From Amanita rubescens (Eukaryota > Basidiomycota > Agaricomycetes > Agaricales > Amanitaceae): a stretch of 64,000 bases of DNA. Below the pieces are notes generated by a model. The model had not been told where the DNA came from and did not search any database. It saw only the letters and a program-made list of their open reading frames with translations. Every line of letters starts with the position of its first letter. The first letter of the stretch is position 1. Position numbers and translations under genes: made by a program. Where the stretch lies: assembly GCA_015039365.1 (NCBI GenBank), contig WION01000007.1:310001-374000 (forward strand), given 5' to 3'. Below, piece by piece: positions 43,895 to 54,532 of this stretch.

Positions 43895-45116
43895 CGCCTC
43901 CTCAGCGATCGATGCGAATGACTTCGTAGGTGCTCGGGAGATTATCGCGCAAATAAGGTTCCAGCGCTCCATTAAACAGCTAGTACTTGGACATAATGGT
44001 CTTGGTGATTCTGGTTGCCAAGTATTGTTTCAATTCCTGTGTTCGGAGGATGGCAGACCCTATGAAATCCGTGATATCAGCTTAAATTCTAATGAAATCG
44101 GAGATGTGGGCTTAACGGCTGTTGCGATGTATCTTAAAGAGCATCAAAGTGTAATGGAATTGTTTTTACAGAACGTATGTGATTGCCTCGAGTTTTGAAT
44201 GCCACATACTCACTTAATCCCTCAAGAATGAATTCTCTGGCCATCCTACCACTGCCACGATCCTCGCAGATGCCATCAATGCGTCTCAGCTTGAAATCCT
44301 TTCCTTAACTTCCAATCGACGCATGTCGGACAGCTTCGTTAGGACATTTCTGCCAGCATTAACGTCAAATAGACTTCGCGAATTGCATCTGTCAGCAATG
44401 AATATTACGAGGACTTTCTCTACCTCATATTATAGAATACATATCATCCAAGCGCTGCAAACTCAGCGTCTTCAAATGCAATGGGAACATCCTAGGATGG
44501 CATGGTGTGCGCTCCATTATAGAGGCCGTGCGAGATCACAATTATTCGCTGACCACACTGGAACTGCATTCGAATTACTTATTGGACGCGACTGACCATA
44601 GACGAAACGGGAGCAAATCAGGAACTTAGTGGCGACGTATGGAAGGAATGCCTTCAAAGCATTCAACTCGTTGTTTCACGTAATGAACAACTTGGTCGAG
44701 AAACACGAAGACAGGCCCTGCGATTATTACGCTACGCACGTCCCGTTCTGCTACATCCGCAATCAATTCGCGCAGAACATCACCAGTTATCAGAAACTTC
44801 GCCCGGGACAAACGTCAAACAGTCCAACCCCTCGTTTGGCAGCTTGCCGTTAGAGATACAACTCTACATCTTGTCATCCATTTCTCCAATTCTCTCCCCG
44901 AGACAGCGCTCAAATATTTTCAATTACGCCGCGTCTCCGTCGACGCTACCCTCTCTCCTACCGAGGTTAACTGGTTCAACGACCAGCTGGAGAGGCGCAT
45001 TGCACCATGGTTATTCCGGTGGGCGGTGGGCGGGACAAATGCACAGCTCGATGGGCAGCGGAGATGAAGGGAGTAGGTGGTTGACTGTTGTCGGTTGTAC
45101 AATGTACGAACAGTAG
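43895..45116 (+). CDS. RNI-like leucine-rich-repeat protein
   Basis: The plus strand encodes ribonuclease-inhibitor-type LRRs: IKQLVLGHNGLGDSGCQVLF, IRDISLNSNEIGDVGLTAVA, then after an intron LEILSLTSNRRMSDSFVRTF and LRELHLSAMNITR. The C-part (VWKECLQSIQLVVSRNEQLG, ETRRQALRLLRYARPVLLHP, LPLEIQLYILSSISPILSPR, ending RWLTVVGCTMYEQ at 45114-45116) resembles a conserved fungal LRR protein family with a short F-box-like helix (LPLEIQLYILSSIS). LRRs bind proteins; no partner can be named. The start and several exon borders are unresolved. The first convincing codons are near 43895. Confidence 0.7.
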
Positions 45117-46193
45117 CCCCGGAGTATCGTTTGGTAACGTCGACGTCAGTTGTCTACGAGTTGGCATGTGAAAGATGTCTGGCATCCTGATCATAACCCG
45201 CCGATAAATCCGCCATATCAATAGGGTACGCATTCAAGAATCGTATATCTTGTTTAATGAATTGACACCTAGAATATCTGGCAGATTGCATATTTATACA
45301 GGGCAGGCTTGTGAGAGCCTTGCATGCTTTTGGGGCCTTGAAAGTTTTCATGGAATATCAAAATGAAGCCGGCAGTTGTTCAGCGGTTAGGTACGACACA
45401 AAATCGAGTTATCAATGTCATCGCCGCCGCTCAGATATAGTAAGAGGTCCCCGAGGGCATGGGATTGAATATTGATCATTGAACGCTTACCTGTTCGAAC
45501 AGAATTTCAAACCGTTGGGATCGCCTTCAATTGGTAATTATACGTGCATTGTTGGGTCCAGGAATCAAGACAGCAGCAGCACTGACCACCGTCCGCGGGC
45601 AGCGGTACGATGAGGAATATTGTTGCATCTTCGTTTGTGCCCGACAAAACGTATACACGGCTCTCATACGAAGACTCTGCAATAGATCGAGAAGAACCAA
45701 GTTCAAGAGATACTGCGCAATCATACACACTTGGACGACGAACATTCGGAACAACATAAAGGTAGTGTATCTCGGAGTAATAATTAATTACCCACTGTAT
45801 CCTAATTTATTACAGCACATGTACATCCATATGTACACAAGTCATTCTTTTACTTGGTTTACACCTTTCTGAGTTCAGTATACATTATTGCATGTCGCGT
45901 GGCATTGACGTACCAAGCATCTCCCGTAACGTTAGCAACTCGCATGGCTGTACAGGGCAGTACACTCTGTTGTAAATGGGGATGTGAAGCAGCGTACCAA
46001 TGGCTGATAACATCTCATTGTGGACACATCATAGTATCACATGTCTGCGATCTGATGGCTGGAAATGCGAGTAGGACGCGAGTAAAGCGTTATGTATTTT
46101 CAGTCATCTTCGTTATTTTCCGCTAGTGCCTGATATCTAACGAGATCTAACGGCATCCACGAGCATCAATCAGATCGCTTCAGCTCCAAACTG
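45117..46193. other. intergenic, no gene seen
   Basis: 1.1 kb without a supported gene. A tRNA-like A-box and B-box pair near 45370-45500 was examined and rejected. Confidence 0.45.
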
Positions 46194-47379
46194 ATGGGCA
46201 CTGGACTGGGAATGCTTTATAGGGTTGCAACTGTTGTTGCAGTGATACTGATGCGTCCTTGGGGCAACATGCTCTCAGCGCTCGAATCGCAGGTTGCAGC
46301 CTTGTTCGCCGACGCTGTCCTCTATGGGTTATACCTCGCGACGCTGATCCTCTGCCTCTGGCGACTGCTATATGGCCGGGATGGATGGAAGCCGAGTCAC
46401 CAAGTTGATTGGCTGATGTTGACCATGTCGATTGCGATTTTCATGTCAACAACGCTGGATACTGCATTGTCTGTCAGACGGGCAATGCTCACTATACATC
46501 ACGTTTTAGGGGGACCAGCCCCGAAATTGCTCTGGAGTAATATGACGATGGTATGTAACGGGACTACTATCGCCTACATACCTCAATTAAAGCATAGCAC
46601 ACAGGCGATTCTTGTTCATTTGCAGACCCTCTTCGCGGATGCGATTCTGGTACCAAATATAATCACCTGTTACTATTTCTATTGTCTGATACGCGCTATA
46701 GACGTACCGCTGTTGGATTGTCTTTGCAAAATCAAAACTCGTTGTCGCCCTGCCCGTCATTCTCTGGACAGTTGACTTCGTCTGCACGATTATCCGGGCG
46801 TATTGGCAACCAAAGGAAGATACCCATCCCCAGTTGATACTGAACTTACTCGTCGCTTTCTGGGCTTGCAGCATAGCCCTGAATCTGTATGCAACATGTG
46901 AGTAACAACTCGAACGTTGGCCTCCAGAAGCGTTAACTAGCTTAAGTCCTGATCACTTATAAAATCGTAAAGATTGCAAGAATCAAAAGCGTATCCACGC
47001 GACGTGTCCGATTCGTCATGCGCGTGATCATCGAGTCGGGTTTGATATATACGACGACGACGGTGATGTTATTTATTTCAATGTTCGCAGACAACTCGTT
47101 TGCGTCAACCTTGCTATCTGCCATTGTGAGTGTCATCCCTGCTGAAAAGCCTGGATTACCAATCATCAATAGAACTTCCAAGTTGTTGGCATAGCCTTCA
47201 ATTTGATCATCATTCGAGTGACGTCGGACGCGGCAGACAAGACTCTAGCAAATGTGACTCAAGACCGACTTACGAGTGTGCAATTTGAAATGACCAGCAA
47301 CATATCATTGCACAGACAGGATAAAGAACCAGAAAATAGATGCGACGAGAGTGATCATGCACTACAAAACGACGTTTGA
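46194..47379 (+). CDS. seven-helix integral membrane protein of Agaricomycete type
   Basis: Hydrophobic helices follow one another: LFADAVLYGLYLATLILCLW, WLMLTMSIAIFMSTTLDTAL, then (after an intron with donor gtatgt at about 46553) QTLFADAILTYRCWIVFAKS, LVVALPVILWTVDFVCTIIR, LILNLLVAFWACSIALNLYA, then FVMRVIIESGLIYTTTVMLF and VVGIAFNLIIIRVTSD. The motif LFADAxLxYRCW is shared by a large mushroom-specific receptor-like family of unknown function. The C-terminal tail is polar (TSNISLHRQDKEPENRCDES). Exon joins near 46637-46692 and after 46900 fit GT-AG rules, but the exact start (46194 or an internal Met) is not settled. Confidence 0.75.
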
Positions 47380-47498
47380 TTTTGTTTGTAATGTAATACT
47401 ATAATTATAATCTAGCCCTACCCCCAACTTCCCACGGTCACATTGAGCTCGTTCGTTCATACCGCCAACCCGGTTGCTTGCACACCAGGCAAAACAAA

Positions 47499-49304
47499 AT
47501 GGCAGACGCTGGTGAGACCAGGCGTTGCTATATGGTATCATCCTGTTATGCTCACGCCACGGCCTTTTGCTCACCCAGGCTTCTTCAAAGGCACTTCTGC
47601 TGAACAAGACAGGCGATTTTCAGACAAGGAGTTGAAGCTTCTCAAAACCATGAAGTTTCCTCCCGAGTTTGATAAAAAGGTAGGCGCTCGAAAATGCTAT
47701 TGAAACGTGTATATATATGCTATTGCAGGTGGACATGCGAAAAGTCAACTTGACAGTTATTAGACCTTGGATCGCTAAAAAAATCGTAGAACTAGTTGGC
47801 TTTGAGGATGAAGTCGTTGTTGAATACGCAATGGGATTATTGGAAGATTCCTCAGAACCAGTATGTCGGAAACTACTTTGACCTCTTGTATGCGCTCATT
47901 TTTTGCAGACTCCAGATCCGCGGAAAATGCAAATCAACTTGACAGGATTTCTTACGAAAGACACCCCTGCGTTCATGTCGGCACTTTGGAAACTCTTGGT
48001 TGAAGCACAAGAAGAGGTGTCTGGCGTTCCAAGGACCTTCGTTGAAGAAAAAAAGCATGAGCTCAGGAAGGCACGTGAGAATGACACGCGGGCAATTGAT
48101 GAGCGTGACCGTCGTGCAACGCTCGACGACAGGAGGGGTGGTGAACGTGGTGGGCGTGGCGGCGGTAGAGGTCGCGGTCGGGGCCGTGGAAGGGGCCGTG
48201 GAGGTGGTGGAGGTGGTGACGAAAGACCACGCGACTCTGGATGGGGGAACAGAGGTGGTGGACCTGGGGGTGTAAGCATTTGGTCCTTATTTTTTGTCCC
48301 GGTATTAATGGATGTTGGGCGTATAGGGTCATCGCCATCATTCTCCACCGCGACGGCGGCGTCCTCCAAGCTACGACAGCCGTTCCTCGAGATCTCGCTC
48401 TCGTTCCCCCTTGCCTACTGCACGTGGCGGGGGCCGGTTCCGTTCACCACCTCCGACTGGCCGCAGGCAGCCGCGCAGTCCAGTGGGAAGATCACGCTCT
48501 CCGCCTTCTACTAGTGCCACGATGGCCAGTAGTATGCGTGGGGTTTCACCTGGGCGTAGAAGGCATTCACCTCCCAGGCGTTCACCTGTCCGCTCCAGGT
48601 CTCGTTCTCCACCCCGGAGACGCAGGCACCGCTCGCCTTCCATTACACCGCCTCGCGAGCGTGATCATCGGCGCTACCGCGACAGCCAAAGCCCTCCCCA
48701 CAGACGACGTAGGATATCTCCACCACCACGACGGCCATCAACTCCGCTTTCTGAGAGGGACAGTCGCTCAAGGTCACCTCCTAGGGATTACCCCAGAAGA
48801 CGTAGTCCAGCACCTAGAAGGAGAAGTCTTACGCCTCCCGTTCGTGGAGTAAGGCCGAGGAGCTTATCCGCCTCTCCAACAAGGTCCATGTCAGGGTCAA
48901 TCTCCAGGTCACCACCTTCACCGCCAAGGAGGGGAGATGAAAGGAGACGACGCTACAGTCGGAGCAGAAGTGCAGAACGGCGACCCAGGCATGACAAGAT
49001 GGATGTTGATCCGAGGGACGTCAAAGGTGGGCCTTCCACTTCTGATACAGGTGCCGATGGTTCAAGTGGATCTGGAATTGTTGGAGAACTTAAGATCAAA
49101 GGTCAAGCTGAGCTTGAACGCAAGAGGAGTCGGGTGGAGAATGGCAATAAAGAGCAAGTATGTTTCACTGGCCAGTCATTTTCCATTCTCTAACGAGAGT
49201 TGTGGCAGGATAGATCAGAGCTCGAGAAAAGAGAGAATGAGCTGAAAGAAAGGGCATTGAGGAATAAGGTTGTGAGGTCCCGGAAAAGTGTTGGAGGGAA
49301 TTAA
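47499..49304 (+). CDS. SRRM1/SRm160-like PWI-domain SR protein (splicing coactivator)
   Basis: Exons 47499-47511 (13 nt), 47579-47679, 47729-47860, 47909-48271, 48327-49157 and 49209-49304 give 511 aa in phase. The N-terminus MADAGFFKGTSAEQDRRF and the PWI domain (VNLTVIRPWIAKKIVELVGF, MQINLTGFLTKDTPAFMSAL) match SRRM1, which binds RNA/DNA through PWI and bridges splicing factors at exons. After KKHELRKARE come an RGG-rich block (GRGRGRGRGRGRGG) and about 250 residues of RS/SP dipeptides (SPVRSRSRSPPRRRRHRSP). The protein should be nuclear and phosphorylated on RS repeats. The tiny first coding exon decides the start: only this one yields the conserved MADAGFFKGT. Confidence 0.93.
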
Positions 49305-49692
49305 GTATGGCTGAATGATACGCCATGGTTTCTTTTTCTTTCTCTATTGATGAAAACCAGTATACTGAAATGCCCATCTCTTTTTTTTGCTTTTATACTT
49401 TACAGAGAAAAAAAAGTCGTTTGAAATACATGCATGTATTTATGCCCTGCTGCGCAAATGGATTATATTTTAGCGACTATCTTGTTGAACGTTACTGACT
49501 CTTGCATCTGGTTAGGTTGTTTTTTCGACCGGTTCTGACACGTGTACCACCAAGCCAGCGCGGTCTGACTCTTATCCCACATGTAACCAGTGTCTATATG
49601 CGCACATAATAAAATCCCAATCAATTTAACCATCCAACATCTAAAGTTTATCATGATGCGTGTATACGTAAATTTAAAAGAGTGGAATTTTT
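49305..49692. other. intergenic between convergent genes
   Basis: 3' flanks of the SRRM1-like and GET5 genes. No coding signal seen. Confidence 0.45.
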
Positions 49693-50738
49693 TCAAGTAC
49701 CAGCCATCCCAACGACACCAGTATGGTCACGAATCTTTGCAATCTCATTCGGCGTTAAAGAACCTTTGGATGCCCGGAGGTAATCCTCAAAGGCGCGAAT
49801 AGCATCCGAGTCATTGATGAATTCCGATCTAAAAATAACAAGTCATCAGCCGCAACAACAAAAAAGAGAACACAAAGAAGGCGCATACTTGAGGAATCTG
49901 AAGAGTTTTTCCCAGTATTCCGGATTTGCGACGAACGTTGTGGTAGGTTGAGAGTGTTTCTGGGTGGATCGGTTGAGGAACGTCCATCGTGTCGAGTGTG
50001 AGGATGATATCTTTCTCCTGTGGGGCTCCGCTGCCCGAGTTTCCTTCAGTTCCGGCGAGGAGGTCAGTGGTGGAAGTGGATGGAGAAGGCGAGAGGACGA
50101 CGGAAGGTATGCGTTGATGTCTTCCTCTCCTTGGCGCGCCGGTCGCTGGTTTATCAGACTGAGGACGCGTGGCCGTCGACGGATAGCGAGGGTGGAGACA
50201 TTGGGGAGAGAGTAATGTTGGTTGGTCTTGGGATGGGATTGGAGGGATCCCAGTTGGTACCTGGTTTGACCATGAGGTTGATCACGTCTCCGTCTTTGAT
50301 GCTGTATTCTTTGAGGAGTTTGTTATCGGCGAGGGATTTTCCTTTAAGAAGAAGTCTCTGCGCGTCTGCGGGAGGAGCGGAGGGGTGAGAATCGGCGAGT
50401 TGGGATTTAAGAGTACTGATGGTGTCGGTGGGGTGGACAGAGAGGGAATAGGACGCGGGTGGTTTGATCGATTTGAAAGTGATGTTTATACCTGGCGTAG
50501 ACAATAAGATACTTCAACGTGTTGATGATGGAGCGTGCTTACCGGCAGTAGAGGATGATGGCTCTGCAGACTGGAGTCTCTTTGTAGCTGGGGGAGGAGG
50601 AACAGGAGTAGGGAGGATGGGGACACGTTTGAGGGAATGTTCTTTTGGCTGTTGATAGTCGTCAGTGAAGACTACCGGCTGAGATGCGAGCGTGTTTAGA
50701 AAAGCAGTGGTAAACGCGTGCTCAGCGTGGTCGGCCAT
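49693..50738 (-). CDS. GET5: GET5/UBL4-like ubiquitin-like protein (tail-anchored protein targeting)
   Basis: Member of the Get4-Get5 bridge that hands tail-anchored membrane proteins to Get3. It opens MADHAEHAFTTAFLNTLASQ, a Get4-binding type N-terminus, then after an intron the ubiquitin fold (INITFKSIKPPASYSLSV, ADAQRLLLKGKSLADNKLLK, YSIKDGDVINLMVKPG). A linker (HQRIPSVVLSPSPS, LTLDTMDVPQP) and a C-terminal homodimerisation region (NPEYWEKLFRFLK, INDSDAIRAFEDYLRASKGS, LTPNEIAKIRDHTGVVGM) follow. An intron from about 50258 to 50153 (gtacca to aaaccag) is needed after the UBL. Between YH and TFVANPEYW (about 49935) the frame is one base off with no good intron. Start 50738; an in-frame ATG at 50762 is the alternative. 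Confidence 0.82.
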
Positions 50739-51157
50739 CGTGCGCGATTTGATGCTCTGCACTGCGCTCTGTCACAATCAACCGTGACCCTATCGACCGT
50801 CCCTAACATGCCTAGATCTGTTTTTTTCTATAGCTTTCGGACGACATGGGATGAGAATGTACAAGGCGCAGCATGGCCGATGTCCATACCATCCACGCTC
50901 CCGAATAATTCAGTGATCGAGCTATGATTGAATAATAACAAGCTGCCAGTCACATTTCTCAACACCGTGAATTGTATGAACACAGCTCACAGCCCACAGC
51001 CCACAGCTAAATTATTGGCAGTTAATATCCATCTGTGGCATTGGGCGTCGTTTTTTTCTTTACTTAGGGGTACCAATTCCTGATCCGAGTGTAGATGTCA
51101 CGCAATGTGATTTACCTGTCACAACTCGCGCGACCCATTCCGACCAAACGTTGACGA
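50739..51157. other. divergent promoter region between GET5 and the NDUFS5-like gene
   Basis: 419 bp between two divergently transcribed genes. A cacagctcacagcccacagc micro-repeat lies near 50983-51007. No gene seen. Confidence 0.45.
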
Positions 51158-51697
51158 ATGGCAGTACGTACTTTTCATTCTCTCAATGCGTATACGAGGA
51201 ACTAATTGTTCCCAAGTCAGGTTTCGGTTATACGGGAGGTGAGATTAACAGTCGTTCATATTCGCGTTGACCCAGCAATCGCGTGTGCTATAGGCCGCTC
51301 AAAGTGCTTCACCTTCTGGAACCAGTTTCAACAAGTAAGTCGTCAATTAAGAATTTCTGTTCTCGTCACTACTTATTACCGTTATACAGTGCTATATTCA
51401 ATCAGAGAACCCGAAAGAGTGTCGTCCACTTTCTGACGATTACCTAGAATGCTTGCACAAAACCAAGGAGGCAAGTCGCAATACCTTTACCGTCTTTTAG
51501 ATATCTTACCGTTCTTTGGATTTTGGTACGGGAACACACAGGTTGCGCATGCCAAAGCCGTGCAAGATGAGTTCATCCGCAGAGCAGAGGCAGCTGCCAC
51601 AGAGGGTCGTAAAGCTGCAGACATACTAGCAGGAAGGAGCAATTGTGGGAGTAGGTTTAATACGGCGGGACGAGCAGCAAGATTCGAAAAACACTGA
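51158..51697 (+). CDS. NADH dehydrogenase (complex I) 15 kDa subunit, NDUFS5-like, twin CX9C
   Basis: Accessory subunit of mitochondrial complex I, imported through the Mia40 route. Five exons: 51158-51163 (6 nt), 51217-51238, 51294-51334, 51390-51470 and 51542-51697, closing to 101 aa. The protein reads MASGFGYTGGRSKCFTF, with the twin CX9C pairs CFTFWNQFQQC and CRPLSDDYLEC, then LHKTKE and a helical tail VAHAKAVQDEFIRRAEAAAT. Intron 4 (51471-51541) begins with GC (gcaagtcg) instead of GT. Without removing it the frame stops at once, and with removal the conserved helix follows. The first exon holds only ATG GCA. Typical family length. Confidence 0.9.
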
Positions 51698-51854
51698 CGA
51701 TGTATGCGTGTCATTTGATATCAATCCTAGATTCTAACATGCACTATGAGAGTTGGAACAACCCCAGGTTTATTACGAATATTTTAATGTAAATGTCAAA
51801 TCTGTCCAACGTCGTATATATGCTACATTGTCCTTGAACATGGTATTAATTGGA

Positions 51855-52708
51855 TTACAAACTCTCGGTGCTGTCTCTCATGGCAGGCAATTCTGTGACG
51901 CCGAACTCGAGATCTCCCAGTGATCCATCTTTGGTAGGATATTGGGAAGGCATTGCAATCATGACCACCACCTGATAGTCTGACAGGTAGGGCGTCATGG
52001 ATGCGGGTTTTTTAATAGGAGACATTGGCGTTGAGAGGTCAGGTATAGATGAAGGGGGTGGCGATGCCGTCTGTGATATGGTATTCAATGGAACACCGGG
52101 AGATACCGCTGTCTCTGGAGGTAGTCGCCGCGTAATGCGTGGCAAACTAGGCATCCACCAACGTAACATGGAGTTTGAAGGCATTCTTTCACGTGGCCGT
52201 AGCCAGGTTGGCATTGGCATAGACAAGGGGATATATGATGGTGGATCGTCGTCCTCTCCTTCCAATGTGGGGGCAACAGACAGCGGCTGTAAGAGATAAA
52301 GTGAGGTTCGACCTTCCAGACCAGAAGGAATACTCACCATGATCGACTCCCACCGACTCCCTCCTTTTTCAAAAGTCGTCTCCCACAGGAAGAGGCTCTT
52401 TTGGTGGGCTCAAACGACTTGCGGCTCGACCAAAAGCCCTATCAGATAAAGACGCGGCTCCTGTTTCCACGTCAAATCGCCTTCGCCTCAATAGCCGTCT
52501 CCGTGTGCCGATGCTGCACCCAATGAAAGAAGACCAAGAAGGCGATGACGGCGATCAAAAAGCCAAAGAAGTAGCTGACACTTCGTGATTGTCCACCACC
52601 CCCACCACTCGAACCCGTCAATGAAAAGTGGTCTGATGTGCTGGTAGGGTCTGGGTGGAGAAGACTAGCAGCCGTTGGTAGAATCGTCAAGCTCACGGAG
52701 GTGGCCAT
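51855..52708 (-). CDS. single-pass membrane protein, function not recognised; frame interrupted
   Basis: Starts MATSVSLTILPTAASLLH (52708; an in-frame ATG at 52867 would lengthen it) with a Ser/Gly-rich ectodomain and one membrane helix (VSYFFGFLIAVIAFLVFF, about 52560-52520). A basic stop-transfer run (TRRRLLRRRRFDVE) follows but lies in another frame from the helix, and the next piece (LFLWETTFEKGGSRWESIM) needs a second shift near 52400. After a GT-AG intron (about 52338-52290) the tail is open: PLSVAPTLEGEDDDPPSYIP to DYQVVVMIAMPSQYP and LEFGVTELPAMRD. The layout resembles Agaricomycete proteins with a short ectodomain and a long cytosolic tail. One-base errors or decay could explain the breaks. 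Confidence 0.6.
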
Positions 52709-54532
52709 AGAGAAAGAGAAATGAAAATGACCGAAGCTCCTAACACCTGATTTCAACGATGACGTAAGGGCGAGGATGGAGCTTCGGTATTTTAGAGCGA
52801 AAGGGGGACTGACACCAGGGAACGTACGTGCGATGCGGTTAGGAAGGAAAGGGAGAACTGGAGTCATGGCATGGGCGAGTAGTTATTCGATATGAGACTA
52901 GTAGCCGGACTCATGACTAAGCCTCCTGTTCTCCGACTCGCGAGTACTCTTCTTGCGGTGGATGCGGGCACAGCCTGGCCCTGTCTGTTCGCTCCGTTCT
53001 ACCATAGAGCAAGGCCTACAGCATTCACCCGGTTCTTCCGCTCCCGGGCCGTTCGTAGAGCATAGTTACCTCAGTCCGCGGATTAGAAAGATTGCGTTTG
53101 CTATTCGCCGGTTATTTTTAAACGAGGAAGTATATCCTGCCTAATAATTATTCCAGTCGGGATGACGCAGCCTCAGGACAATCAACACACCTAGCTTGGG
53201 CACGTCCTCGTGACATGAATAAAGTGCACGCGGAGGGCTAAAATAGAGTATGCGTTCTCCAGCTCGTTGGTTGTCTCTATTGTCGATTGCCGCCGAAAAA
53301 CAAAATCACGTCAGTCAGGGATTTGGGTTTGTATCCGGAGAAGAACAAGGACCGAACTTACTAGCGTAGAACAGGCACCGAGTAGACGAGCCAGTAATAG
53401 ATTTTGGGAGTTATGAAATTCAAATGGTCGTACACCTAGAATGATTATTGCATCTGATATATGTACATGTGTCACCGCAGGATTAAGTACCAACGCATTA
53501 CGCACGTTGTCTCCGCACTCCTAGTCTAGGTAGCGGCTCAACGACGATTGGTGCAGTACAGTCAGAGCTCAAGGATGAAGAAACAAAAATCAATTTTGTA
53601 ACGATACTGATATACATGAAAACAAGATGTATGACGACAAAGACGTCGAAGACTACACCTAAACAGTATTCTTCTTGTCTTTTATCATCCACCCGCGAGG
53701 TCAGATTTCCCAGCGGATGTGGCTCGATATAGGCACATCACCAGAACCGATGGCAGCATAGATGCATAAAGCACTGCTCGGGCAGAAAGTGGCCAGATGA
53801 AAAAGGTGTAGTAGGCTTTTAAGGAATTCGATTGCATTGCGAAGATGGAAAATTGAAAAGGACAAACGCGAGTGTTATAAACGTGATGAGAAACAAAGCC
53901 AAACAGAACTAATCCTTACTAGTGACTATACTACTAACTGGCGAACTCCTGTCTTGTTTGACGTTTTTGGCACCTGCCCATCGATTGTACTAGCGCGAAT
54001 GATTGTTCTAGCTGGTGTCAGGCGTTGTCCACATGGTCGCATGCCTGTGCTATAATACACTGATACTTAGGTTTCCACCCAACCTCCGCTGAACTACGTA
54101 ACAAATCAAGGTTCGACGTTACCATTCCTACGTCTCATTCAGTTTTAAGTACGTGATCGTCCCGAAGCGAATAACGCTTTCACTTATATGGCACTAGAAC
54201 CCTAGCGTTACTCAACGATATGCTGTTTGCGGCAGGACATTGTTTACTTATTGTCGTTCCAATCTGCTACACGTCTGGGCTCCCCGCGATCGTCGTTTGC
54301 TTGGCTTTTACAATGTCAAGATTCAATCTCCACGAATAACTCTCGCCGTTGAAAGCGCGGTGATTCTACCTAGATGGACGTCGTGCAGAAGGGCGATCAA
54401 TTGACTCCAGATTGATCGAAAGCATTATGCACTATGCCCAATATATACTTGGTGCGGTTTCAGTCCACGGTCTCCTCCTCCCAACACCCCATCTCCCTGC
54501 CGGAGACGACAATCCGGGTCACTGCTGCGACG
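52709..54532. other. intergenic, no gene seen
   Basis: 1.8 kb with no coherent coding signal on either strand. Right end is the promoter side of the OPT transporter; an in-frame upstream ATG exists at 54434. Confidence 0.45.

Noticed and set aside
45370..45500. tRNA-like A-box (ttgttcagcggttagg) and B-box (ctgttcgaacag)
   Set aside because: The boxes are about 120 bp apart, and no acceptor stem pairs the 5' gccggca with any sequence after the B-box, so no cloverleaf can be built.
47896..48852. Pro/Arg-rich frames on both strands around 48.0-48.8 kb
   Set aside because: Alternate-frame readings of the RGG and RS repeats of the SRRM1-like gene.
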